Below, in pieces: positions 17,521 through 30,528 of a stretch of DNA of 64,000 nucleotides. The DNA is from Ligula intestinalis (lineage: Eukaryota > Platyhelminthes > Cestoda > Diphyllobothriidea > Diphyllobothriidae), in NCBI GenBank assembly GCA_036362985.1, contig JAYGXS010000003.1, forward strand, positions 38,458,495 to 38,522,494. Reading direction: 5' to 3'. Position 1 is the stretch's first letter; every line of letters starts with the position of its first letter. A program made the position numbers and the translations under genes. Below the pieces are notes generated by a model. The model was given only the letters and a program-made list of their open reading frames with translations. It made no database searches and was not told where the DNA came from.

Positions 17521-19086
17521 GTCCCGCACAAGATCAGCTTCGTATGCACCACTTTTGAGCTGTCATTAGGGAAGCCTGATGATGCGTGGTCAGACCTTGA
17601 AGTGGAGATCACCCAGAACATGACCACTGCAGCCATCGCCACCAATACTGTTAGTGACGACGTACCCCGTGGCGCCACCTTCACCATCATCGCTCACGAG
17701 CGTGGTGAATTGCCCTTTTCTGCCTACGATCGCAGCATCCACACTATGACCCCCCCAGCCACCCTGACATCAATTTATTTCTCAAAGTCAGTTACTCGAC
17801 GCATCAACACTGCTCGCAACCCCTGTCATGAGGGCCCGGACGCCAGTTGGATGTCCAGCACCCGTGTCATTCAAGATGACGATGATTATGATAATATTAC
17901 GATGGTGACGGCCACAGCCCCCACTCCAACAGGCGGTGGCCTTTTTCTGGACTTTCTTGATAAACGGCGACTGGGTTTAAAGAAACAGCGTGCCTGGCCC
18001 ACGGCCAACTTACCTTACTTGCAGGTCAAACAACACAGTCCGTCCACCGAGAATGTGGGAGCCTCCGTGCTGAAGGATGCCTTTGGTTTTGGATCCGAGA
18101 AGAGCAGTTGCCACAGCAGCAGCATTGGCAGTAATGGTAAGAGGGGTGGTGCCGGTAGTGATGACGGCGGCGGTTGCGCCAGCGTCGTCGATCGTCCCTT
18201 GACAGTGCGCCTGTTCAATACAGAAGTGTTATACAGTCGGGAGGCCTGTGGTTGGGCCCTGTGCTGTTACAAGGTTGCCCGCAACTGCAACTGCACCTGT
18301 TCCATGGACTGGTTACTCTCCACTGGCACCGCAACCTGTCCGGCCATGGAATGTGAGAAGAAACAGTGCACAGACTCACCCATCCCCTACAGCCAGTGTC
18401 CCATGCCCTGCGTAACGGTGAAATTTATCAAACAGAATTCCCTGGTGATTGGACCGCCGGACTCTGGCCTGTCAAAAAATGTCTCGCTGATGAAGTTGCT
18501 GCGCAGTGAGAATGTACAGGTGGCCACCGAGGAGGAGATCTACTCGCTGGCGAAGCTCTTCTCAGAGATTGGCGGTCTCTGCTCTCTCTTTATAGGCTTC
18601 AGCTGCATCTTCATCTTTGAACTGCTGGAGGCTATGCTCTTGTTCCGGTCGGACAAGCGGGAGCTGCGAGTGGTGGCTGGACAAATGGAACAGTCACCGG
18701 CCTACTGCTGTGTGGACGAGGCGGCCGCTGTAGTGACAAGAAATGGCGGGAGACGAAAAAAACGATCTCCGGTGACGATGGAAAAGAACTCTCTCTACAA
18801 TGCCGCGGCCAAATCGGAGACGGTAGGCAGGCAGGTGAAAACGGTGAGCAATGAGGTGAATAAGGAAACCACCGAGCAGGAGAGAACGGAGACGGTGATG
18901 ATTACTGTGATGATGCGCACGAGTCCGTCAATTGAACGTAAGCTGACTGCAGTTTCGGAAAATGAAGTCATTCAAGGGGCCGCTAATAATCTTGCTTTGG
19001 CGGATTCCCAAGGCAAGTTCTTGACAATATATCTTATTCTCATTCATGGTAAGGCAAGGTGTAATCACTTGCAGAGAATGGGATGA
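17521..19086 (+). CDS. DEG/ENaC sodium channel subunit, exon 2
   Basis: Encodes residues 183-703 if read to the TGA at 19084. Seen in order: SFVCTTFELSLG; a glycosylatable extracellular region (NMT, NIT); an unusual Ser/Gly-rich insert around residues 378-405; the Cys-rich block starting YSREACGWALCCYK near 420 with C-x-C-x-C and CPAMECEK...CPMPC; then TM2 with the G-F-S selectivity-filter triplet near 541-543 in CSLFIGFSCIFIFE. The cytosolic tail is long (~145 residues), rich in Glu, Thr and Lys, and unlike other family tails. The ORF could instead splice out at a GTAAGG donor near 19048, so the last ~13 residues are uncertain. Family assignment is firm; ligand and subtype are not determinable. 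Confidence 0.88.
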   Translation, partial: VPHKISFVCTTFELSLGKPDDAWSDLEVEITQNMTTAAIATNTVSDDVPRGATFTIIAHERGELPFSAYDRSIHTMTPPATLTSIYFSKSVTRRINTARNPCHEGPDASWMSSTRVIQDDDDYDNITMVTATAPTPTGGGLFLDFLDKRRLGLKKQRAWPTANLPYLQVKQHSPSTENVGASVLKDAFGFGSEKSSCHSSSIGSNGKRGGAGSDDGGGCASVVDRPLTVRLFNTEVLYSREACGWALCCYKVARNCNCTCSMDWLLSTGTATCPAMECEKKQCTDSPIPYSQCPMPCVTVKFIKQNSLVIGPPDSGLSKNVSLMKLLRSENVQVATEEEIYSLAKLFSEIGGLCSLFIGFSCIFIFELLEAMLLFRSDKRELRVVAGQMEQSPAYCCVDEAAAVVTRNGGRRKKRSPVTMEKNSLYNAAAKSETVGRQVKTVSNEVNKETTEQERTETVMITVMMRTSPSIERKLTAVSENEVIQGAANNLALADSQGKFLTIYLILIHGKARCNHLQRMG

Positions 19087-19944
19087 CAGAGACAACGGAC
19101 AGAGGGGGGAAAACTGTTATTCTCTTCCGGCAAATCGGATAGGTATTCTATCAGGAATGTGCACAAACCGGTCCATAAGCCATCCGAAACCAACGAGAAT
19201 AAAAATTTTGAAAAAGTGCACAAATAAACCTAGACTTTTGCAGCCCATAAGCAGTTTCGTAAATTCGGTTAACTAATGTAATAAAATGCGACCAATTCTG
19301 GGTTGCACAGAACTGGAGAGTAGGTCCAATTATCTGTTGTATATAAGTAATGCTGTCATATAGACCTAAAACTGGTCGATGTATTATGAGGCCTCCATGA
19401 CCGATTTTTATCGATTTCTAGCTGCAGCTCCCTAATTTATGATTAAATGGCATGTGTAAATTTTACTAGTCCAGTTGCTCAAAATTATGTTGCCTTATAA
19501 TTTATAAATTATATGTCAATTTTTCAAAACTTCTCAAACTGTGTGTGGAGTTACCTATGAAAAACTACCTTCACCTGTGTGGGTTTATAATGACTGGCCG
19601 TTAATTTATTACGGAAAGAATTAACGTGAAATGCCCTCACGTGCGTTCTTGTTCACATATGGCGTATGCAGTTTGCAATATTACATATTTCGCCAGTTTC
19701 CTATTGTCTAACTGCTTAGAATATCCCTCAACTACTGAATTTTCTCTACTAAATATTTTTTCCCGCATTGTTAAACGTGCTCTAAAACATAGTGAAAGCT
19801 GAAATAAGTACACAAAGTAAGCCTCTTTGGGCAACGTCTAGCAATAAAAAACTGCCTATGGTGCCATAGTTACTGGCCTACTGGCACTTTGAAATAAATG
19901 GCAACCCATTGGGAGCAGGAAAATATCCATCACTGACAGTCATT
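19087..19944 (+). other. 3' flank of the channel gene
   Basis: Candidate polyadenylation signals: AATAAA at about 19223-19228 (in 'caaataaacc') and 19279-19284 (in 'taataaaatg'). No other features recognised; AT-rich. Confidence 0.45.
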
Positions 19945-20285
19945 TTCAGAAGTGTTTGGCAGCGTTAAGTAATTCAGTTGACGCTACTGTTGAAAAATCA
20001 CGGCCTCGGTGCAAGTCGAGTCCACGCAGCATGAAAGGCCTTTGCGCAACAAACGCTCTACCAATGAGCTACAAGGTGCCTAGTGGGCCGTGGATTTAAT
20101 CACTGTTGGGTCAATTTACCCGCCCAACCTACTGCTTGTATGGAATCCACCATTACGGATATAGGCAGGATTTTTTAAGCAATCATGTAGAATCTACCAA
20201 AATGACCACTTGGCTTAGTTAATTATACAAGGGTGTTTGGCACATTTAAATAATTCAGTTGGACAGATGGTGAAACATTTGTGTC
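19945..20285 (-). mobile_element. tRNA-like SINE unit with direct-repeat flanks
   Basis: On the minus strand a tRNA-like head has an A-box TAGCTCATTGGTAGAGCG (20072-20055) and a weak B-box (GGACTCGACTTGC, about 20022-20010). Body sequence (20090-20285) contains words shared with 34.2-34.6 kb and 47.76-47.93 kb: 'gattaaatycatgg/cacgg', 'tggtggattccata', 'atcctgc'. Segments 19950-20005 and 20230-20285 are imperfect direct repeats flanking body plus head, as if parts of a tandem dimer. Confidence 0.65.
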
Positions 20286-23200
20286 CTCGGTGGGAGTTAT
20301 ATCGGCAATAAGAGGCAGTAAATAAAAGGATAGCCGTACGAATTATGGGATCTCTTGCAAAATTTGTAAATTGTCAGGGATTCAAACGGCTTAAGATAAG
20401 TGAAGCATAACATCTACACTGTCAAATACAAATAAGCATAGGAGGCGCGCCCAGCTTCCATTGACCTACTCCATGGTATATGCATATTTCCATTTAATGT
20501 GCCGCGTAGTTTTTTATGCAGGACTATTAAACGTCTTGCATAAATGAAAAAAACAGTGGCCCCGCCAATTATTTACGACTATGAGAACCAAATGTGCAAA
20601 CAGATGGTTATCAGAATCGAACGAAATAAACTATTCTGTCAATACCACGGGCCATAAGTACAATAAGGCATTAATTTTTCTACAAAAAAAGACGACCCGT
20701 CTAAATTGCTCATACCTCCAGGACTTTAGAGAACATTGGATGCTCTCGTATTGTGAATATTTTCCCTGCGCATGAAAAGATCTCACACCCCAGGGACCAA
20801 TGTGAACAGAAAAATGCCCCCAGTAGAAGACTCGGCCATTAACCAGCTAATGCAATCTATTTTACGGGATTTGTTTGAAATAATGAAATGGTACCGATTA
20901 TTTGCGCGAACTGCGCAAGTGGCTGGTTTAATATCAAAATTTATTGATGTTGTGTAAAACGAGAACACATTTAATACACATCAATTGTCCAAGAGTGAAA
21001 TTCAGTTTTATCAGCTACTGGCGGCAACAACAAAGACAAACGTAGACTGTCTCAAATACAGTGGTTTCTATGGAGTGCTAATCTCGCTGCGTAAAGTCCT
21101 TAACTCGCTTTTTGAAGCCTTTTTAAATTAGGCCGCACATCGAATGTTTTTTATTTACTGGAAAGGATGTTAATTTAAATTTAAATTTAAAAGACGCTGA
21201 AATACACAAATCAAGCTTTATCACTACCCCGCCTAATTAAGTGAATTAAATCAATGCGTAGAAACCGGATTAATTCATATTTATCTGCGTTTAGCAGCCT
21301 TACTGACAGAAGATGTACTAGACCAGTAAATGATAACCGCAATTCCGAAATGCGTCCTAGATTTTAAGTGATTATTTAATTAAGATTAAATATTTTTTAT
21401 CGTGTAGTATAGACTCCTTGATATTTTAGTTATGGCCAGCTGCTGACCTTTAAATAAAACTTGTTCACGTAGTGTGTGAAAACTGCACTCTTGTGAGCAC
21501 CAGCAAAGTTTTAAATATTTTTTCCCAGTAGGTTTCAATGCCCCTGAAGATTTCAATTTAGAAATCTGAAATAGATGCATATGGATGTTATACATTTGAC
21601 TGAAAAAGGGGCACGCTAAGTTTTCAATAATTTAATAATAAGGAGATTTATAAACACGAAGAAATGTCTTTTCTTGACGCATGATGTCTTGATATATTAA
21701 TATTACTTCTTAATTATTTAATATGGTTTTCATCAACTAAGAAAATTTAAAACTTAAGTGAGTTCGACGTAAAAAGATATGAGTATCTGATTTTGTAACC
21801 AAAACATACAGTTTGTAGTTTCGAAATCCTAAATCTAAGTGTGACGATACGTCACCGTCAAAATTATTCGGAAATAAAAAACGCTTCTCAGGAACCAAAA
21901 CTAACCAATTTAAATATGAATTTTGCTGCAGTGATTTTTTAATAATTGTGCATGTGAAAAATATTCTTGTATAAATTCTATAGAATATATTTGACTTTAT
22001 AAAATGATCGAAAATGCATGGTAAAATGCATAAACAATTATAAGAGATTTCACATCCATTGCAGTCTTTGCATGCTGTCGGAACACTGTGCATGCAAAAG
22101 ACATTATCAGGAAGTTTCTGAAGCATATGAAATATTTTGGTGCAATTATAAAGATTTGTTTCGTTTTCCTAAAGCAATAAACGAATCCAGATTTGAACAT
22201 TATATTTTTTTCCAAATTTCAGATTTCGTTGCATTTAAAGCAATTAAAAAACGTAACCACTTGCTTTTTTGTTTTATCGCACCAAAATAAGAATGCCAAA
22301 CACCTTTACACATGCTATTATGGATAAGCCTTGACAAAAAACTGGTAAAGTTTAAGCATATGCTAAAATGATTTTTGATGACGCAGTTTCTGCATATGTG
22401 TAATTAAGAGACAAACGGACAGAAAACATGCAACTCTCACGAAATTTTACTTTAAGTTCTGCCAACATGTTTTGTATTTGCAATCTAAGAAGAAAATGCC
22501 AATATAAAGAAAACAGTAGATTTATGAACATACATCAGTGACTGTCTCACTCATTTTCGAAGAAGTTAAAAAATGGCCAAACTTACCCCTTTTTACATTC
22601 AGTTACCCTTTGATAGGGGTATATTTACGAAAAGATGTATCATCAAAAGTAAAGCCTACTGTAGGAGGTTCTTTTATTGGTCGTAGCATTGAAACCGCCG
22701 AGTATTATTAGGAAGTTTGTTTTGCTAACTAATGCTTTTCATGTCTAAAGACATGACTAGAATTGTCATACGCATAATAAGAACGTCTAGAAGCATAATA
22801 CTTCGAAAATGGCTATCAAGAAAAAAATATTTTGTGGATTTTGATTAACAAATGGAAAATAACGTAAATCTTGGCAAAGTGTTTGAAATCGCTTTAAATC
22901 GTAAAGTGCTCACTGATTTTTAAGCATGACACTAAATGCAGGGCAACCCAATATAAATAATAATTAAAAAGAAATTTTACGAAAAAAGGTAAAATCAGCG
23001 ATATTGTCTGCTTTCAAGTTAACCTTATAAATCACAGTTATAACAATTTTTACGTTTTCGGAACCTGCCACTTTTCTCAAAAGCTGTGTCTTGGGTTTAC
23101 GCCGCACGATATGGTATACGTGGCCCTGCATGAAAATTTTCTGCTAAGCATTTCAAATTTTGCTAACATTAAACGAGCTAGCACCTTTACCGTAGGCCCA

Positions 23201-24639
23201 TGTGAAAAACACTTAATTAAACTATATAAAACTAAACGACAACAGTTTTGATGGTCATTGGAACTGACAATGCGAGGTATAAATGTAGCGTATGACCAGG
23301 CAGTGTTTTATACGCTTTTCTTGATTTTCTAACACATCTTGTAATTAAATCACCTAGGCACCATTGCAAATGGGGGAGGTCTTTGTGGTATAATTGATAA
23401 TCTAGCAAGCGCGAGATGCAAGCATCAAGGTCTCGAAAGAGTCACCGTTACCTTTTTGAGTGCCGAGAAGGGCGAGTGATTGCTTATAAATGACAGATTA
23501 TTTTTAAATGAATACTAAAACCAATAACTCTGACGTTAAGTATGCGTAGTGAGATCTAGGCAAGGCGTCGGCCTCTTGACGTTTTGCTGGGAGTTTTAAT
23601 TTTTGGTGTCTGTGCATTTATCCCTTTATGGCTATGAAGGATTTCTGGTAATGGGTGATTCTCAGTTTCCACCAAACTCTGCAGAACAAATTTATTTGAT
23701 AGAAAGACATTGCCATAAACGTTGCGCAACCGGTATATGTACGTGAGTACAACACTAGACATGCAATTGATAAAGAAATGCTACTGGACGAGTGTAGATC
23801 TGTCGCAGTGGTATTTATGTTTTTATAAATCAAAGCATATTTTATAAAGAGAGACGCAAATATTATCTCCCTTAGTTATTTGGTAGCAAAAATGGCATTT
23901 TCATCTCCGATGTATGAACAAAGTAGTCTTCATTGTTAAGGCATTTTAGCATTCTCAGATATTTTTGAGTCACAATTTTCGTTCCACGTGCATTTCAGCA
24001 TTGCAAAATGCACGGTATACATTGTCTATACAGACCAAATCTAAAACTTTTTCATACTCTTAAGAGGAAACTACGGATGGATCTTCAATTTTTTTAATGA
24101 TTACTACGTATTTTTGAATGCTTAATGAGTATTCTTACCAAGAAAGCAGACAAAGTGGTTTTAAAATGGATACTTCATATTATACAAAATCGCATAATTA
24201 AACCTTGTTTTTCAACGTGAAGCTGCTATTTCTTCGGGTTTATCATTTAAAGAAGGCTGAAATCATCGCTACATAAGTGCAAGGAATTATGTTGTATTCC
24301 ACATAATATGGGCATTAAAATACTTAAAAATGATTTATCATATCCAAATATTTATCATAGAAAGTATATTCACCTTTCGAGACACTGCCGAACATATACA
24401 GTAGTATTTCATTTTGCACAGAGGTTTGTGTGAACTTCATAGTCAAGAAGATAACTGATCTTTTGCTGAAAGCAATTGCTTACAATTCCGCATTTTAGAA
24501 CCTAAAGAGAAGCTTATCATTAGGTATGAATGCACAAAATAGGGATCTGCAATTAAAGTAATCATTTTTAAATTCATAAGTAACCTAAAATTATATGGAT
24601 TATTAGCAAGTTAACTATCTATGCAGCATGTCTAGAGGT
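20286..24639. other. Long AT-rich stretch without recognised genes
   Basis: Short open frames only. A tandem ATTTAA run lies at 21174-21190. No splice-bounded coding segments, no RT/transposase motifs and no tRNA found on either strand. Confidence 0.5.
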
Positions 24640-24740
24640 GATTGTGTAGGGCTCTTTATGCGGCTGCAATTTCGATATTTAACTTGACGAAGTTCTCGTC
24701 AGATGCCCGAGCTTAAATCAAATCGCGAACTGCGCAATGT
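24640..24740 (-). ncRNA. Weak hammerhead-like core
   Basis: On the minus strand CTGACGA (24702-24696) is followed by a bulged hairpin (GA, ACTT...AAGT, then TC) and GAAA (24673-24670). Stems I and III are not convincing. Possibly the end of an ancient PLE or related repeat. Confidence 0.25.
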
Positions 24741-27024
24741 TCTTGGTTATTGCAAAAATGCACTGCACTAGAAGTCATGGGCAGCCACTTCGTCATCCCG
24801 CCAGTAAGCAAGTTTGTGCTCTTTTATGCGCTGTATGAACCCGACAACATTCATACTATCAAGCAAGTCTGCACACCGTTTTCGTATCACCTTTTGATTT
24901 TTATCACCTGGTTGTGTCAGTGTGCAATAGCAGTAACAGTAATGCACTTGGTCAGTTCAGAGGATTCCTCACTATATAGTGAAGTACGTCTCAACTTCAG
25001 TCTCCTTTATTTTTGGATGCTCATATGGACAATATATAGGCAGCGACTCATAACTGTCTGAGTAAAACAGGATATTATTTGTTGTCCTCCAGGTGTCTGT
25101 TGTTAAATTTTGCATCCTTGGTCGGTTGTAGCGAAGCTTAGCAATCTTGCGATGTTCTTTCGGTTTCGCAGGAAAAATACGCTTTATTTTGAAAATATTC
25201 TTCCAGCTCTTTCAGGATTGCAAATAAATAGGCATGCAAACTACGCAACATCGAAAAAAACAGGTAAAGCAAAATGTTGCCCAAATAATACTTTATTTAA
25301 ATCAGTGCTAGCGTTTTGCGCGGACGAAAAAATTGTTGTAATTAGAATAAACAAAGAGGGTACAAGTCAGCTTATAATGGACGCAGTAAGCAAACAGATT
25401 TGTATATTGAAACTAACATGCGAACTGATAGCGAAAACTGGCGGCTTACTTTCGTACGCTCGCGCATGTTGCCTTCCAGTGAGTACTAACTGTCAGTTTT
25501 ACCGTACCGGCAAATGAAGCAGCGGCAGTGGTTGCTCTCTTCACTCTACGTCGACAGTGATATGCATAGGTGCATAAATCAAGTTATTTGGACTGTGAAA
25601 CTGGTGCAAAGGTCATTTTTGGAAGCACATTGATCCAAAATATTGTCTTACGCCCTACGCGTATAGCAGCGACCTTCTTGTTCGGTGTTTGTAACGCTAG
25701 AAATTTATAGTTATGTCTTTTTGGTTCCTTCTAAACAGTTCGCCTTGAAGGAAAGGAATACGTCAATTTTCTTCAGGCAGGACTATGAAAGTACCTAACA
25801 CTGTCTAACAAACGGGGAACGTGCGATAAGGATATGTTAATTGGAATATCAGGTTTTGATGAACATAATAGACATTTGCTATAGCAACGAGGTTAAAATT
25901 GTTCAGATCACCAATGTGCTTTCCACTAGGAATGAAACAAAAGTAAACTAGTGTTAGGCAAGCCTTTCACTACAGTTAGTTTAAAGTGTCCTCTAAAACT
26001 GCAAATTCAGGCTTGTTCCGCATCGACTCACATTTGCATTCGGCCATTAAGTGCCGTATACGTTCTGGTTTATTGACTTTGAAATGACGGAAAGGCCCTT
26101 TTTCTACCAACTTATTACACGTTCCTGACACCAACTTTGAAAAAGCTTTGCTTCGCTCAGTTTTCATTCAGTGCTTTTTTGATTTCTGCGCCGTAAAGTG
26201 ATGCAAACACGTTCTAAGAATTTTGCGCTTAAAAAGGTTTTGAAGTGAGTATTCCTCAAAAGGAACAGATTTTTGCGTTCTTAGCAACAGTTTGCGCAGA
26301 GTATGCGCGTTACCAAGTATTTCTTCCATTAGTATGGTACCTAATTTCATAGTTTATATGACATTTGGTTCTTTTTCTCATGCAATATCGACCAGAATTC
26401 AAAAACGTGTTTTCAAAAAAAATACCTTAAGTGGGTTATAATACCACTTATCATATAGTCTATGTCCAGTATATCAGTAATATCAAAATTCTGGCCTCTA
26501 TACGAGAAGCTTTCTGACCACCTGCCTAAAGCATTCTCTATAAAAATGTAAACAGGAACAGGTGCATTTTCGCGTTGATTTTTATTTTTTACGGGAAACA
26601 TGCACAAAAATTAACTCTACTGCTAACTTAGCAGCAAATTACGCCGTTTATAAACTTCAAAATTGAAGAAATTTCGTTTTCCGACTTCATAAAAATTTAA
26701 TTGTGGGAAAATTTAAGACTATGAAATGTTTATTCATAAAACATCGTTTCCCTCAATTTATTAACATTGTTTTTAAAGCATTCAATGTGATTCATATGCA
26801 TTGGAAACATCTATAAGGAATATGTGGTCTCTTTCTCACATCGTAAAGAAAAATCTTATAGATTTAGACATGATGTCGATAGAATTTAGCTTACCAACCT
26901 TGAACTCAAGTGAGGTTCAAAATTATTTGGAAATAAAATTATTTCCCAAACCCAGAAATTCCCTTTCCGCCAGTTCAACATTTGAAGGATATAGGATTTG
27001 TTACCAAAAGAGTACAAGAGAGAA
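24741..27024. other. Unassigned AT-rich sequence
   Basis: Open frames at 24750-25061 (+, 103 codons, hydrophobic) and 25110-25517 (+, 135 codons) have no recognisable family, no supporting splice sites and AT-rich codon choice like random sequence. I do not call them genes. Confidence 0.45.
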
Positions 27025-27205
27025 ACTTTTTGTGCACGCTTTCTGTAAGATATATCTGAAGTTGCAAGGACACAGAAAATAAATTAGAAAATTCTTATTT
27101 CTTAAAAGGACATTTTTATGAACAACGTTTTATAAAGACAGTCAGAATGAAGTTCGTTCAAAAGCCGGCTACCTGAACGGACTGAACTATATGGAGATTA
27201 GGCTT
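27025..27205 (+). repeat. Diverged copy of the 34.9-36.0 kb inverted-repeat arm
   Basis: Shares ordered words with the right arm at 35670-35840: 'tgtgcacg.ttt', 'taaagrcagtca', and a 'gccggc' block with 'ctgaactgaact/ctgactgaaatg'. Alignment is by eye and patchy. Confidence 0.35.
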
Positions 27206-30200
27206 AAAAAGAACCAATCTTACAAACATGCGTTAGTACTTTTTTCTGATCTAAAACACGCTTCATTAGATAGGCAATCTTCTGAACTGACTATCTGTTA
27301 ACAGGCTGAAAATTTAACATGACTTCTCTGTTATAGCGGAGAAAGTCGGATCAAATTTTCACAGCAGGTATAGAAATAAGACTTCAGATTTTTATTTTAA
27401 AGAATTTGCTTAAAATTTACGCATAAGCTTTCTGCAAAATGAAAAAAAGAAAAATAATTTTTCTATCTACGGAAAAATGGATCTTTTCCTCCTGCTGTTA
27501 AATAACTCTGACTGCGGCAATTTTCTCGATTGTAAGCCTTTACTGAAGGTTCACTATTACAACAAAGCTGCTATCAGTAACTGCAAACACTGTTGCCCTA
27601 AACTCTTCCCTTTTCACTACTATAAAACAAATATCCCCAAAACACATGCGAGCAGACAATCTTAGTATAGCATATTTGAGGTGTATTCGATAACTTTCTG
27701 TTTTGGCACAGTTGTACTCAAAAGCAGTTTTCAATACAAATTCGAAGTAGCATGTGACATCAGGCTTGTTTAATAAAGATTAAAATTTAATTTTATGTGT
27801 GATTACTAGGTGTCAGGTTACGTTCAAATCAGCATTATATTCGTAATACAGGGAATTTGTTTTTTTTTCATACGCCTCCCTACATGAATAATCCAACATC
27901 AGTTGATCCAGCGGGACTGTTCCTGTCTGGCGCGTCTGTATTGGGAAGGAAAATTATACAAAATATCCAGAAACACAATTTATTCATGCGATCTAAGTAT
28001 AGAACAACTCAGTAACGCAAGAAATGAACAAGATAAACCCTATGTGACCCATCCTTAGTGATTTGCAGGAGGGTCAATTTCTAATAACTGGCCGAGGAGA
28101 GAGAGGCTCACATTCGAACCATCTAACTACTATCCCGGGCCACATCATTTACTAAAAAATATTGACTGGCAAGTTTCAGAGTGCACTTTATTTACGAATG
28201 ACACAAAAAGCACTCTCCGAATAGTCGGAAGAAGGCGACTTTTTGGGTAAGAAGCTCTGTGTCCCAGCCAGCAGAGAGTTCGTGCATTCAGTTCCTAAGA
28301 GGCAATAACGCATCAAAAACTGCAAGAGACTCTTTTCCAGGAGGTCAGTAGCGGCGCAGGATACTTCTTCTCGAATTTCGAAAACTAACTACTTTATATG
28401 TCTTGACTATTGCAAATTATATTCGACTACCTAAAGAATGGTGTAGGGGATGCAATTAACGATCCTAAACTTTGTAACTATTTCAAATGCAGTTGATGGC
28501 ACGAAAATATATTAGATAGGCCGAGAAAGTTGGGTGGAGATTCCAGAAAATCAACTGTTGCGGGTGTACTAGGTCAGTCTGCGTATTGCGACAATAGAAG
28601 CTGCCAGAGGCGTAGGTGACGTCCAGGTAAATAAGGTAAATAGTCGACCGACCAGGCTCAAGCCACAGTTCGACAGCATGATCGCGCAGTGTCTGCAAAC
28701 TACCCCCACTTTATGAGTTTCCCCCTCCTGTCTGTTTTTTGGGAAGTTAAAAGGTGTGTTTTCCTTCGGCGTTATAGATGGTCATCGATGTTGAACACCC
28801 ACCAACCTACTAGGAAATCGGCCGCGTGGTAGGCAAAGGGTAAGCATGTGCGCACTGGATTTGACAGAAAGGAAACAATAGTTAATATTGTTTGATTGAT
28901 GCTGCTGGTCCAATCAGAAGGCCTAGCTTTTTCGTTTCAGTGAAAAACACGACAGTTTGTCCGCGGAACTGACCGATTACTTGTATGGGTGAGAAAAGAG
29001 GAAGAGAAAGAAAGTAGAAGCAGGGTATTACTTAATCATCCCGACTTGTAGGCAATATAACTCCGCAAAAATTTTAGAGCGCGTGAATTGATAGTTGTAG
29101 CGTGAATAGGGGAGCGCTGTGTTTGCATATTTAAGATATTTGTTATATTTAAAGAATTCGGCATACACGGAATCACTTTTTGAAGGATGTCTTTCTTTGC
29201 CGACTTTTCACTCATGGAATGGTGACATTTAGGTAGCAGTTTGCAGAGATAGAATGTTAACTGGATTGTCTTGCGTAGTTTGACTGCCTTGGGCATCCAA
29301 CTTATGTTCTTATTAATAAAGAACTCAGATGTTTTGCAAGCAAAGTTGACATAATGAAAAAAGAAAAGTTTCTTCGGAAAAGACAAATCTACTTTGGTAT
29401 ACTTTTATATCATGCTCAAAAATACCGAAGTAAAAATATCATTTTGCGCATAAAATCAACTTTTTTGCACACATTAGTATTATTTTACGTGTAAAAATGT
29501 TAAGCATATTTTTACCAAAAAGCTATATGTAACATACATTTTAAGAAAAAACTTTTTCATTATGCAGTATTTATATTTTGTCAGCCTCTAACACCACCAT
29601 ACTAATTCACCAGTTAATTGTTTAGCTGGCACTAAGGTCAACACAGTGATTATAAAAAAGTATGTCCGAAAAAAAATATTCACCACTGTATGATAAGTTA
29701 GAACATCAATATATACTACTACTGGCTGTCCGTTGGCAGCAAGCATGTATGACGCACTGGTTGACGATTTTCGGCCCAAATATACTCTGAGGATTTCGGT
29801 ATATATCTATCAACTTTAAATATACTGATGCACAGCGCGATCAGAAATTAATTTCTCAGGAAATTAAAAAGCTGAAATTCCCTAGTCTACGCAGTGCGCT
29901 TGGTTGAAAACAATCAATTTGTGCACATTACTGCCTGAGTTAAATAACCAGTTTATAATTTAACTTCTACGCATGTCCGGACGAAGTGAGACACGGTAAT
30001 ATCAGAACGTATATTTTAGTATAAGACCTCGTCAGTTCAACTAGCCTAAGCGACAAAAATCAAAACTTTTACCAAAAGAGATCTCCATTCGACACTTAGA
30101 CAATTTCTGAAATGGCCTGGGGTTCGGTGAATAATAAACATTTCTTAAAGGAATAAGATTATTCCAACTTAAGCAGAAGCCTAAAACTGGCACCTAATAA

Positions 30201-30438
30201 CGAAATATAAAGCCTGAATTATTACACCTATGTGGTCACCAAATGTAGGCTTCCACACTATACGGCGTAAAACTTAACCTTTTGTGACCTTTTATTAGCC
30301 ATCGTGCCTCTACATCTGGCTTACCACCTAATAAGGCCCAATTAACGTTTTGCTTTGATAGGGGCCGAAAAGAAATCAAGAATATTTCGTTTAAAGTGGA
30401 AGGTAGGCATCTCAAGAAATTTCATTTCAGTTCAACTT
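27206..30438. other. Unassigned AT-rich sequence
   Basis: No gene recognised. A lone B-box-like word (reverse complement of 'acattcgaacc', near 28110-28120) lacks a correctly spaced A-box. Confidence 0.45.
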
Positions 30439-30528
30439 TTCTTTGCACATTTTTCTCAAGTCTGACGATGACCTGGAAATTCAGTGTCGAAAATTTACGA
30501 ATAAATTAACTCATCTTCGCAAAGGACG
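30439..30528 (+). ncRNA. Type I hammerhead ribozyme candidate, best fold in the window
   Basis: All core boxes are present: CTGACGA (30462-30468) and GAAA (30489-30492). Stem II is GACCTG with CAG-T-GTC (one bulged T). Stem III is ATTTA/TAAAT with a CGAA loop (30493-30506), followed by the required T and an A at the predicted cleavage position (UUA, cut after 30508). Stem I has an inner AGT/ACT and, across an internal loop, CTTTGC (30440-30446 region) pairing with GCAAAG (30519-30525 region). One unpaired T separates the first box from stem II. No PLE coding sequence is adjacent. Activity is untested. Confidence 0.65.

Noticed and set aside
24750..25517. Two + strand open frames (103 and 135 codons)
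   Set aside because: No recognisable domain, no splice support and composition like the AT-rich background.
28100..28125. Reverse-complement B-box word GGTTCGAATGT
   Set aside because: No A-box at tRNA spacing and no similarity to the other tRNA-headed units.
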